Assembly: GCA_045648505.1 (NCBI GenBank)
Contig: JAZROD010000058.1
Coordinates: forward strand, 1-64,000
Source of the DNA: RGIG8700 sp045648505
GTDB taxonomy: Bacteria; Bacillota; Clostridia; RGIG6154
Length of the DNA: 64,000 nucleotides
Reading direction: 5' to 3'
In this document: piece by piece, positions 56,451 through 64,000 of the stretch
How the letters are laid out: each line of letters starts with the position of its first letter
Position numbering within the stretch: the first letter of the stretch is position 1
Notes under the pieces: model-generated
What the model was told of the DNA's origin: nothing
Seen by the model: the letters and a program-made list of their open reading frames with translations, nothing else
The model's database searches: none
Made by a program: the position numbers and the translations under genes

Positions 56451-57524
56451 CTAGTTTATTTTTATTGAATTATCTTCCCACAGGACTGTTCTCTCAAGTC
56501 CTTCCGAAACGCCTCTTGCACCCACATACATTCGTCCGTCTATGATGATGGATGGAACTAAAACATCTTTCTTTTCGCCATCCACATACATAAAGGAATC
56601 AAGATGCTTTAATGTGACCGCTTTACCGTCTATAAGTATTTTTGCGGTTTTAAGCTCTTCGCTCCAGCTTACTTCACCGCCAAGGGCTTCAAAAATATCT
56701 CTTACGGGAAGAAGTGCTCTGCCTTCTATAATAACGGGGGTGGAAGCAAGAAGCTTCTCACCAACTGTTATGGACACAGATGTGTTGTTATAAAAAACAG
56801 TTTCCTTCAGATAGTCTTTTTTTACATACCCCTGAATGTCACCAGTTTTGCCGAATGCCCAGTCTTCTTTTGAAAGGGTTGGGAAAACGGTTAAAACCGT
56901 GTTGCCTTCAAGGGTGGCGATAACATCGCTTTCGGTTGAAGGGGATGTTCTTAAATTAAGACCGTTTAATGTACTGACAGAATAAAGCTTATATTCAAGA
57001 TTTAAATTTTCCTGAATTTCTGTTTCAGCAGGAAAATGGATTGAATAGGCTATTGCTGTGTGCCCCTTGTGGAGATTGTTGGGAACATTGTAAAAAACAT
57101 CGTTTTTTGTGTTTCCGTGGGCAGCATTGTGGGCATAGAAGGTCACATAGTCGTTATATTCACCGCCACAGATTACCACATGGAAAAATGTTTTGCAGTT
57201 GTGACATTCCTGAATAATAAGGTCACCCACACTTAAACACACTGCATTTTCAGAAAGTGAAATTCTGCCGTCTGCTTTCACCGTCAGAGGATAAGACGGA
57301 TATCCGTGTGTTTGTGTAAGTTCTTCATAAAGGTCGTTACATTCATTTGCATTGATGTCAAGACCGCCTGCCCTTAAGCAATCGGCAACAAATTCCGCAC
57401 AAAGACCCTTGCCGTCATCAAAATGAAATGAGGCATATTCAAGGCATAAATCTTTGTTATAGGCAAAGACCGATGTGTTTAATAAAAACACGGTCAGCAT
57501 AATAAAACACAATATTTTTTTCAT
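56451..57524 (-). CDS. secreted amidase-like protein with SH3b and CuAO-N domains
   Basis: A 357-aa exported protein. After the signal peptide comes a putative amidase/CHAP-like domain with a catalytic cysteine in LCAEFVADCLRAGG (about residue 42) and histidines in FFHVVICGG and YAHNAAHG. Next is an SH3b wall-binding domain (LNGLNLRTSPSTESDVIATL, about 210-265) and a CuAO-N domain with ALLPVRDIFEALGGEVSW. A role in peptidoglycan hydrolysis is inferred. Its ATG overlaps the DUF1015 stop (ATGA), so the two are co-translated. Nearby sigE operon orientation is the same. Confidence 0.78.
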   Translation of the reverse strand: MKKILCFIMLTVFLLNTSVFAYNKDLCLEYASFHFDDGKGLCAEFVADCLRAGGLDINANECNDLYEELTQTHGYPSYPLTVKADGRISLSENAVCLSVGDLIIQECHNCKTFFHVVICGGEYNDYVTFYAHNAAHGNTKNDVFYNVPNNLHKGHTAIAYSIHFPAETEIQENLNLEYKLYSVSTLNGLNLRTSPSTESDVIATLEGNTVLTVFPTLSKEDWAFGKTGDIQGYVKKDYLKETVFYNNTSVSITVGEKLLASTPVIIEGRALLPVRDIFEALGGEVSWSEELKTAKILIDGKAVTLKHLDSFMYVDGEKKDVLVPSIIIDGRMYVGARGVSEGLERTVLWEDNSIKIN

Positions 57525-58732
57525 TTGATTTTTCTTGCTTCAATATAAAATCTCTTTTCCCAGGCTTCGCCCATTGAGAATGTTTTTCTCGGCAAAGGAC
57601 CGTCTTTTGAAACTCCGCGGAAAAGGTCTGATTTTTCCATAGCGTCTAAGATAAAGCCAATTGAATTGTCTTTCATTGAAAGCTCTTTAACAACATCGTC
57701 ACCGTGGATATAGTCGATTTTTCCACCGAATTCCTTTAAGTAGAAATCAAGGAACTTCTGAAGTGAACCAACTGCAAGCTCGTTTGAAGGATTTGTTATG
57801 TAAAGCTCTTTTTCAACATCTTTTATACAATAGATGATTTTCTGTTCACCCTCTGTTTCTGAAATGTTGTAGTATTTTTTAAGTTCAGAAAGAAGATGGT
57901 CAGGGTTAATATCAAACAAAACTCTGTGGATAGGCTCAAATTCAAGAGCGTTTGAGTGAATGTTAACAACTTCAACAAGTGCATATCTTGCAGGAAGCTT
58001 TGTTAAATCGCCATCGCAAGTTTTTTTGATGTTTTCGTAGCAGGCTTTTGCAGTTGCCAAAGAATGATTTCCGTCACCTACTGCAAATAAAAGTGGGTTT
58101 TCTCCGCCTTTTTCATAAAGGGCATTAAAAGCGTCTTCAAGTTCTTTTGTTGGTTTAACAAGAAAACCTTTTACATTTCCGCTGTTTTCCATAAGGTCAA
58201 AATCATAAACCTTTTCGCCCTTTTCAAGTGATGAGAAAACAAGGTTTTTATCATCATCAATAAGGAGCATAACGTGAGGAAGCTCAAGGGGAGCATTTTC
58301 TCTTATTTTAACTCTTGGCGGGATTCTTTCCTGAACGGTTCCCTCTGTTGCACGGACAAGTGCCTTTGATGTCTGTGAGTAATCGTAATTTTCAAGGTCG
58401 ATTATTCCCACAAGACCTTCTCTTATGTTACCGTTTATGTTTCTCTGCACATAAATGAAGGTGTTTTCAAAGGTATTGAAAAGACCGTTGTTTATATATT
58501 CATTCATATTTGCATTGATTTTTTCAATTCTTGCTGAATTATCATCTGCAAGGAAAATTTCAGGGAAAACAAGATTTAAGGTTGAAGGTGCATTTTCTGT
58601 ATGCTTTTCTACTCTGTTCCAGTAATCAGGCTGTGATGTGTACTGGTCGCAGGCAACAACTGCCCATTTATTCATATCGCAGTTCTTCGGCAAAAGGATA
58701 TCTGCCGGATAAAAACCGAATTTTTCAAACAT
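57521..58732 (-). CDS. DUF1015 family protein
   Basis: A 403-aa soluble protein of the DUF1015 family (COG4198), with the family stretches WAVVACDQYTSQPDYW near the N-terminus and FAVGDGNHSLATAKA (about residue 225), where histidine and acidic residues suggest an enzyme active site. No reaction has been established. ATG 58732 is preferred over 58741 because the latter lies 1 nt from the AAAGGT site. It is upstream of and coupled to the amidase gene. Confidence 0.82.
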   Translation of the reverse strand: MFEKFGFYPADILLPKNCDMNKWAVVACDQYTSQPDYWNRVEKHTENAPSTLNLVFPEIFLADDNSARIEKINANMNEYINNGLFNTFENTFIYVQRNINGNIREGLVGIIDLENYDYSQTSKALVRATEGTVQERIPPRVKIRENAPLELPHVMLLIDDDKNLVFSSLEKGEKVYDFDLMENSGNVKGFLVKPTKELEDAFNALYEKGGENPLLFAVGDGNHSLATAKACYENIKKTCDGDLTKLPARYALVEVVNIHSNALEFEPIHRVLFDINPDHLLSELKKYYNISETEGEQKIIYCIKDVEKELYITNPSNELAVGSLQKFLDFYLKEFGGKIDYIHGDDVVKELSMKDNSIGFILDAMEKSDLFRGVSKDGPLPRKTFSMGEAWEKRFYIEARKIK

Positions 58733-58754
58733 TTTAATCATACCTTTCTGCAAA

Positions 58755-58792
58755 CCAAGTCTGAAAGAAGAAGCTTTCAGACTTGGTTTTTT
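58755..58792. terminator. hairpin after rpoD
   Basis: A perfect 13-bp stem CCAAGTCTGAAAG/CTTTCAGACTTGG. The longest T-run (seven) is on the plus strand. The minus strand has only TTT, so termination of rpoD may be partial. Confidence 0.65.
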
Positions 58793-59889
58793 TATTCAAT
58801 ATAATCTTTAAGCTTTTTGCTTCTTGATGGGTGGCGTAATTTTCTTAAAGCTTTTGCTTCAATCTGTCTGATTCTTTCTCTTGTTACGCCGAATTCTGTT
58901 CCAACTTCTTCAAGTGTTCTTGCTCTGCCGTCGTCAAGACCGAATCTGAGTCTTAAAACCTTTTCTTCTCTTGGTGTTAAAGAAGTTAAAACACTGTCAA
59001 GCTGTTCTTTAAGAAGAATGAAAGCAGCTTCGTCTGCAGGTGCAGGAGTTTCATCGTCAGGGATAAAGTCGCCAAGATGACTGTCTTCTTCTTCGCCGAT
59101 AGGTGTTTCAAGAGAAACAGGCTCCTGAGCAATCTTCATAATTTCTTTAACTTTATCAATAGGCATATTCATTTCTGTTGAAAGCTCTTCAAGCTGTGGT
59201 TCTCTGCCAAGCTCCTGAATAAGCTGACGCTGAATTCTCATTAACTTGTTGATTGTTTCAACCATGTGAACAGGAATTCTTATGGTTCTTGCCTGGTCCG
59301 CAATAGCACGGGTTATGGCCTGTCTTATCCACCAGGTAGCATAAGTTGAGAATTTATAACCTTTTGTATAGTCAAATTTTTCAACCGCTTTGATAAGACC
59401 AAGGTTACCTTCCTGAATAAGGTCTAAAAAGAGCATACCTCTGCCCACATATCTTTTTGCGATACTTACAACCAGACGAAGGTTTGCTTCAACCAGTCTT
59501 GATTTTGCCATTTCGTCGCCATCTACCATTTTTGTAGCAAGCTCAACTTCTTCTTCCATAGAAAGAAGAGGAACTTTACCGATTTCTTTAAGGTACATAC
59601 GAACATGGTCTTCAACGCTGATACCTTCCGGAACTGCTGCGATTTCTTCATCATCTGCGTTTCTGAATTCGCCTTCCATTTCAAGGATTTCGCTGTCAAT
59701 GTCGATGTCAATATCATTGGTGATTTCAATACCAAGCTGTTCTAAATCCTCATAAATTTTTTCAATCTGCTTAACATCAATGTCAAGACCTTCAAGTACA
59801 TCCATAATTTCGTGGGAATCAAGTTTTCCCTGCTTTTTACCCTTTTCAATAAGGGTTTTTATGGCTGATTTTTTGTCGTCAAGTGTCAT
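58792..59889 (-). CDS. rpoD: RNA polymerase primary sigma factor
   Basis: Housekeeping sigma (SigA/RpoD), 365 aa. An acidic region 1.1 remnant leads to region 1.2 (DHVRMYLKEIGKVPLLS), region 2 with the -10 reader (YATWWIRQAITRAIADQARTIR), region 3 and region 4 (TLEEVGTEFGVTRERIRQIEAKALRKLR). Its ATG overlaps the dnaG stop. It forms the dnaG-rpoD macromolecular synthesis operon without rpsU. Confidence 0.96.
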   Translation of the reverse strand: MTLDDKKSAIKTLIEKGKKQGKLDSHEIMDVLEGLDIDVKQIEKIYEDLEQLGIEITNDIDIDIDSEILEMEGEFRNADDEEIAAVPEGISVEDHVRMYLKEIGKVPLLSMEEEVELATKMVDGDEMAKSRLVEANLRLVVSIAKRYVGRGMLFLDLIQEGNLGLIKAVEKFDYTKGYKFSTYATWWIRQAITRAIADQARTIRIPVHMVETINKLMRIQRQLIQELGREPQLEELSTEMNMPIDKVKEIMKIAQEPVSLETPIGEEEDSHLGDFIPDDETPAPADEAAFILLKEQLDSVLTSLTPREEKVLRLRFGLDDGRARTLEEVGTEFGVTRERIRQIEAKALRKLRHPSRSKKLKDYIE

Positions 59890-61634
59890 TGGTTTTTTCC
59901 TCCTAACAAATCTCTCACCTGAGTTATATCACCGCTTTTGCCAAGCTGTTTAATAAGTTCTCTTTGTTTAAGTGTATTAAGTTTGTTTATAATTTGTTTT
60001 GCACCCGTAAGTGCATCATCAAAATGATTTTCAATGCTTAAAATTTCTGCAAGTCTGCCCGAAAGCTCAAAATCAAAACTGCTTATGAAGTCGCTTTCCT
60101 TAACCTCAACCTTTGTCATTTCGTATATGGCGGTTATTTTTTGTGCAAACTCTTTAAAAAGCTCCGTTGAGAAGCTGTTTATATCAAAATTTTCTTTAAC
60201 ATAGTTTGAAACAAAGGTGTTGTAGAACATAAGATTTAAAAGTTGCATTTCAAGGTCTTCAATAAGCTTTGAAGAATTGTCTTTAATCGCAGTTCTTTGT
60301 TTTAAATCTCTTATGATGTTCTGCTTTTCGGTATCCAGTGCTTTTTTCTGCATACCAGATGCGCTTTTTTTAACCTGAAGATTTAATGTTTCAAAGGAAA
60401 CTTCTGCCATTTTGGCAACTTCCTTTATATAAATCTCCCGCTCTATAACAGAATTGAGCTTTGCAAGTTCAAAGCTTGCCTGTTTTAAAAATTCCACCTT
60501 TTGTTCGGGAATTGATATATCATATCTTGCCTTAATTGCCCCAATGTTATGCAAAACGGGGACTTTTGAACTTTCAATACTGTTTAAAAAGGCAGTAAGA
60601 CCGAATTTTTTAACATATTCATCAGGGTCTTTTGCGCCTGAAAGGGCAAGAACCTTTGTTTTTATGTCGTGTTTTGAAAGAATTTCAATGGCACGGCTTG
60701 CGGCAGTTTGTCCCGCACCGTCCGAATCGTAACAAAGCACAAGCTCGTCCGCATAGCGTTTGAGAAGCTTTGCGTGGTCTTCGGTAAGGGAAGTTCCCAG
60801 CGATGCAATCGCCGTATCTGCACCGTGCTGATGCAGAGAAATAACATCCATATATCCTTCAACGAGAATCAGCCTCTTTGAATTGCTTTTCTTTGCAATG
60901 TTAAGACCGAAAAGATTTTTTCTTTTATCAAAAACAGGAGTTTCGGGAGAGTTTAAGTATTTTGGTTTTGAATCATCAAGAACTCGTCCGCCGAAGGCTA
61001 TAACATTTCCACGCACATCGAACACGGGAAACATAACTCTGTTTCTGAAGAAATCATAAGGCTTTTTGTTTTCTTTTCTTGCAGAAAGACCTGCATCTGA
61101 AATTTCATAGTCTGTAAAGCCTTTTCCTTTTAAAAAAGTAATAAGCGAATTGAAGGAGTTTTCGGCATAGCCAAGACCGAACCTGTTGATAGTTTCGTTT
61201 GTAAGACCTCTTTCTAAAAGGTACTTCCTTGCTTCATATCCTTTTTCGCTGATAAGATTATCGTAAAAAAACCTTGCGGTTATTTTGTTTATTTCATATA
61301 TTCTGCTTTTTCTTTTTGCAAGACGGTCATCGGTAAAAGCGGTATCTTCAACCCTGATGCCGTACATATCTCCTAAGAATTTAACCCCTTCAACAAAGCT
61401 TAAATTTTCTATGTTGCAGACAAAGTTTATAACGCTTCCGCTTGCACCGCAACCAAAGCAATGATAAACCTGCTTCTGCTCCGAAACACTGAAGGACGGA
61501 GTTTTCTCGCTGTGAAAAGGACAAAGCCCTTTTGCAGACGAGCCTGCTCTTTTAAGGGTGGTATATCTTGATATAACATCATAGATATTGGCGCGCTCAA
61601 GAACCTGAGCGATAACTTCGTTGGAAATTGCCAT
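59886..61634 (-). CDS. dnaG: DNA primase
   Basis: A 582-aa primase. The zinc domain (LCPFHSEKTPSFSVSEQKQ then YHCFGCGASG, residues 40-65) is followed by the TOPRIM core with LVEGYMDVI and CYDSDGAGQ. The C-terminal helicase-binding region is present. ATG 61634 has AAGGAGG upstream. The longer frame to 61772 is untranslated leader. A candidate promoter on the minus strand is TTGCAT (61727-61722), 18 bp, TATAAA (61703-61698). Confidence 0.95.
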   Translation of the reverse strand: MAISNEVIAQVLERANIYDVISRYTTLKRAGSSAKGLCPFHSEKTPSFSVSEQKQVYHCFGCGASGSVINFVCNIENLSFVEGVKFLGDMYGIRVEDTAFTDDRLAKRKSRIYEINKITARFFYDNLISEKGYEARKYLLERGLTNETINRFGLGYAENSFNSLITFLKGKGFTDYEISDAGLSARKENKKPYDFFRNRVMFPVFDVRGNVIAFGGRVLDDSKPKYLNSPETPVFDKRKNLFGLNIAKKSNSKRLILVEGYMDVISLHQHGADTAIASLGTSLTEDHAKLLKRYADELVLCYDSDGAGQTAASRAIEILSKHDIKTKVLALSGAKDPDEYVKKFGLTAFLNSIESSKVPVLHNIGAIKARYDISIPEQKVEFLKQASFELAKLNSVIEREIYIKEVAKMAEVSFETLNLQVKKSASGMQKKALDTEKQNIIRDLKQRTAIKDNSSKLIEDLEMQLLNLMFYNTFVSNYVKENFDINSFSTELFKEFAQKITAIYEMTKVEVKESDFISSFDFELSGRLAEILSIENHFDDALTGAKQIINKLNTLKQRELIKQLGKSGDITQVRDLLGGKNQ

Positions 61635-61766
61635 TTTTACCTCCTTAAAAATTACTCGCTTATAAAATTTTTCGACATTTTTACGGTATTTCCTTTTTTT
61701 ATAGTAAAAAAATTCGCAAATATGCAAAATATTAAAGTAAATTCTTTGATTTATTGAATAAAAATA

Positions 61767-61795
61767 TTGCAAAATGCTTGAATCGGGTGTATAAT
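61767..61795 (+). promoter_or_regulatory. promoter of large secreted protein
   Basis: TTGCAA (61767-61772), 17-bp spacer, perfect TATAAT (61790-61795). Confidence 0.78.
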
Positions 61796-61828
61796 TAGTT
61801 AACTATAATATATAAAGGAGAGATAATA

Positions 61829-64000
61829 ATGAAAAAGATTATTAGCTTAGTTTTGGCTCTTACAATGCTTTGCAGTATGATTGCAATTCCTGTATCAGCT
61901 GAGACAAGTGCAGAAAACAAAATCTGGTTTGACCTTAATGGTAACAGCAGATTTTTCGTAGAAAAAGGTGCGGGTATATTCGAAAACAGAACTACATACA
62001 CCGACTACCTTCCTGGTGTAGACTTTGTAGGTTTTGTTGCAGCACCTACGGGTGACTTTGCAACTGACCAGGCAGCAGTAACAAACCCAGGTTACGGTGG
62101 TTGTATGTTTGTATACACCGTAGACAATAACACAAAAGGCTCACAGTATGCAATGCCTGACTTTACAACAGGTGATGACGGTAATTTATACTGGAATATA
62201 AATGATGTTGCATATCGTATCAACCCAAATGCAAATGTAATCAAAGTTGTTAAAAATGCTGTTGATACATCTGCTCTTACAGATGCAGATATGATTGCAA
62301 GATACGAATCTATAAACAAAGAAGCAGTTATCGACGTTAAAGACGGAAATTACAAAAATGTAGGTCTTCTTGTAGGATTAGCATCAAATTATAGCAGAAC
62401 AGCATCTGTAACACTCGTTTATGAGGACACAACAGCAGAAGAAAAAATTGATGTTGCTACATCAGCTTTATCAGCAGATACAAGCTACCTTACAGGTTAC
62501 TTCTATCTTCAGAACTTTACTAACACAACTGGTGGCGGATCAAATGCTTCAGGCGGACATGGATTTATTCCTTTTACAATTGAAACAGATCCAACAAAGA
62601 CACTTACTGAAATAAGAATCAAAGACGGAGCAACTACTTCTGTTGCAAACAGCTTTTATGTTGTTTCAGCATGGGGTGTAACAAGAAGCTTAGACGAATA
62701 TATTGCTGAACTCAATGAGTTAATAGAAAAAGCAACAACAGTTGAAGAACTTGAAGCTATTGATGTTGAAGCAGTAGAAGAATTATTTGGTTGTGTTTTA
62801 AATGAACAGAAAGCTATAATCGCAAACAAGATTGCTGAACTTTCAAGAGTTGACACATTAAAGCAGAGGGAAATGTATTATTATCCTGTTGAATACAACA
62901 GAGATGCTTTCTTCACAGTTGCAGAAGCATTGGAATTCGGTGCATTTGATGCAAGCGGAAATCCATGGCCTACAAAGGATTTGGCAGGTAATCCACTTGA
63001 TACAACAGCTCCATGGTTCGGAACAAAAGGTTTAGTAAGATTACTTGGAACAAATCAGAAAAGTGCATCCGGTTTCCTTATTGACTCAATTAAAGGTGTT
63101 GAAGGTCAGGTAACTGCACAGAGATATACCTCTTCAGCATGTGAAACAATAGGAACTGCAAGCAAAAAGCTTATAATTAACGGAAATCCAAACTTTGAAC
63201 TTCAGAGCACAGATGCAAACGGTGCAGAAAACTATATTTATAATGCAAATGGCTTTAAATATAAATTAGGACCTATCGGTGGCAGTGCTCACAGAACAGC
63301 AGATGGCGGATATAACGTTCGTGCATTATTAGAAGGCGAAGTTTATAAATTTGAAAGAGTACAGGATGGCGCACAGAAATTCGGTATGCTTCTTGCTTCA
63401 AAGCAGAACAACGAAGGTACATCATATGCAGCTCTTCAGAAAATAGAAATTACTTACAACGATGGTAAAGCTAAAGAAACAAAGTATCTTGTTGTAACAA
63501 ACATGACTCAGGATGACGCTTCTCATACTGCTACAACTTATGACGGAGACAGACTTGGCAGAATTGTTGTTGCAGTTCCAAAGACTGTAGACGGTGCAGA
63601 AATTGACCACACAACAGGTTCAGTTCTTAAAGCAAATGCAAAAATAGTTTCAGAAAGCAATTCTGAAGAATTAATCGGCAAAGCAATCACAGTTGAAGAT
63701 GTTGTATTCCCTGCAGACTTTGTTGTAGGTGAATCAGTTGCTATTGCAGACCTTGGTATCGGCAGAAACTCTGCGGTTACTAATGGTAAACGTTATTGCC
63801 CGGGTGGATATGCAAACCACTTTGAATTAGATTTCGGTGAAGATGTGACTGCTATTGACTATAAAGGTGGTATCTCATACGGTAAAACATATCCTGGAGC
63901 AATTCTTAACGGTCAGGTTGCATATATTCCTGTAACAATCCCTGGTGCAAGTGAAGATTATCTTTACTATGCTCGTTTCGGCAGACCTTGCGGAAACTAC
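61829..64000 (+). CDS. large secreted surface protein (3' end outside window)
   Basis: An open frame of at least 724 codons with no stop before the end of the window. It begins with a classical signal peptide (KKIISLVLALTMLCSMIAIPVSA, cut before ETS). The visible part is Ser/Thr/Gly/Asn-rich and beta-strand-like, with a short helical spacer near residues 290-345 (LDEYIAELNELIEKATTVEEL). No catalytic motif or SLH domain is seen. SLH repeats, if any, would be past the edge. AAAGGAGAG lies 7-8 nt before ATG 61829. Probably a cell-surface or S-layer-associated protein. Family not recognised. Confidence 0.75.
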   Translation, partial: MKKIISLVLALTMLCSMIAIPVSAETSAENKIWFDLNGNSRFFVEKGAGIFENRTTYTDYLPGVDFVGFVAAPTGDFATDQAAVTNPGYGGCMFVYTVDNNTKGSQYAMPDFTTGDDGNLYWNINDVAYRINPNANVIKVVKNAVDTSALTDADMIARYESINKEAVIDVKDGNYKNVGLLVGLASNYSRTASVTLVYEDTTAEEKIDVATSALSADTSYLTGYFYLQNFTNTTGGGSNASGGHGFIPFTIETDPTKTLTEIRIKDGATTSVANSFYVVSAWGVTRSLDEYIAELNELIEKATTVEELEAIDVEAVEELFGCVLNEQKAIIANKIAELSRVDTLKQREMYYYPVEYNRDAFFTVAEALEFGAFDASGNPWPTKDLAGNPLDTTAPWFGTKGLVRLLGTNQKSASGFLIDSIKGVEGQVTAQRYTSSACETIGTASKKLIINGNPNFELQSTDANGAENYIYNANGFKYKLGPIGGSAHRTADGGYNVRALLEGEVYKFERVQDGAQKFGMLLASKQNNEGTSYAALQKIEITYNDGKAKETKYLVVTNMTQDDASHTATTYDGDRLGRIVVAVPKTVDGAEIDHTTGSVLKANAKIVSESNSEELIGKAITVEDVVFPADFVVGESVAIADLGIGRNSAVTNGKRYCPGGYANHFELDFGEDVTAIDYKGGISYGKTYPGAILNGQVAYIPVTIPGASEDYLYYARFGRPCGNY

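Noticed and set aside
1..64000. tRNA, rRNA or oriC within the window
   Set aside because: No cloverleaf, rRNA-like block, DnaA-box cluster or dnaA/dnaN genes were recognised on either strand.

Overview
The window is a continuous stretch of low-GC chromosome from an anaerobic Firmicute of the class Clostridia. The evidence is the gene content: a sodium/proton-type Rnf complex, an oxygen-sensitive class III ribonucleotide reductase with its activase, AddAB, the sporulation pair spoIIGA-sigE, SLH-domain surface proteins, class II GalT, and strong GGAGG ribosome binding sites with TTGACA/TATAAT promoters. Genus is not resolved from sequence alone. parA-parB lie at 40-41.6 kb and a perfect 16-bp parS palindrome lies at 1.79 kb, so the region is probably origin-proximal.

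Layout. 0-1.8 kb: a 51-codon ORF and an IS3/IS150-type element next to parS. 1.8-15.1 kb: hemW, gapA, addB-addA, a broken RAYT gene carrying its own REP palindromes, an NhaC-type antiporter and aspS. 15.2-20.4 kb: rnfCDGEAB, interrupted between cistrons by three copies of a palindromic element. 20.4-25.9 kb: a DacA-type carboxypeptidase, a DUF2779 nuclease, an ECF sigma factor overlapping a membrane-anchored serpin, and a lipid kinase. 26-32.6 kb: a cobalamin riboswitch followed by an SLH-anchored toroid protein with a possible N-terminal DUF4430 domain, a secreted DUF4430 protein, EcfT, and an EcfA-EcfA-S fusion. This reads as a surface corrinoid capture and import system. 32.6-39.8 kb: rhamnulokinase with an SLH-SGNH hydrolase, a U32 peptidase, a YycH-like protein and a small secreted protein. 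40-45.1 kb: parAB, serS, and a NifU-like/GGGtGRT pair.

45.1-46.5 kb is a small accessory island. It holds a stand-alone promoter, a pseudoknotted RNA and a leaky terminator in front of a PBECR4-family predicted RNase (type III toxin-antitoxin layout), then an Xre regulator divergent from a zinc-ribbon membrane protein across twin operators. 46.5-49.5 kb holds galT and a prophage remnant (repressor, ImmA-like peptidase, zinc-finger proteins, a DUF1492-like regulator). 49.6-52.7 kb is the anaerobic ribonucleotide reductase operon behind NrdR boxes. Its glycyl-radical C-terminus is encoded as a separate 46-residue ORF beyond a fourth copy of the palindromic element. 52.65-54.9 kb is bracketed by inverted copies of one hairpin and holds a stem-loop array, a four-helix-bundle protein, a copper-amine-oxidase-domain surface protein, an RHH regulator and a deleted RAYT gene. 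54.9-61.6 kb holds spoIIGA-sigE, a cell-wall amidase, a DUF1015 gene and dnaG-rpoD. From 61.8 kb a large secreted protein runs off the end.

The most promising undescribed systems are the B12-riboswitch surface capture operon, the ncRNA-PBECR4 module, the split glycyl-radical reductase, and the covarying palindromic element family inside the rnf and nrd operons. No tRNA, rRNA, CRISPR array or oriC was seen.
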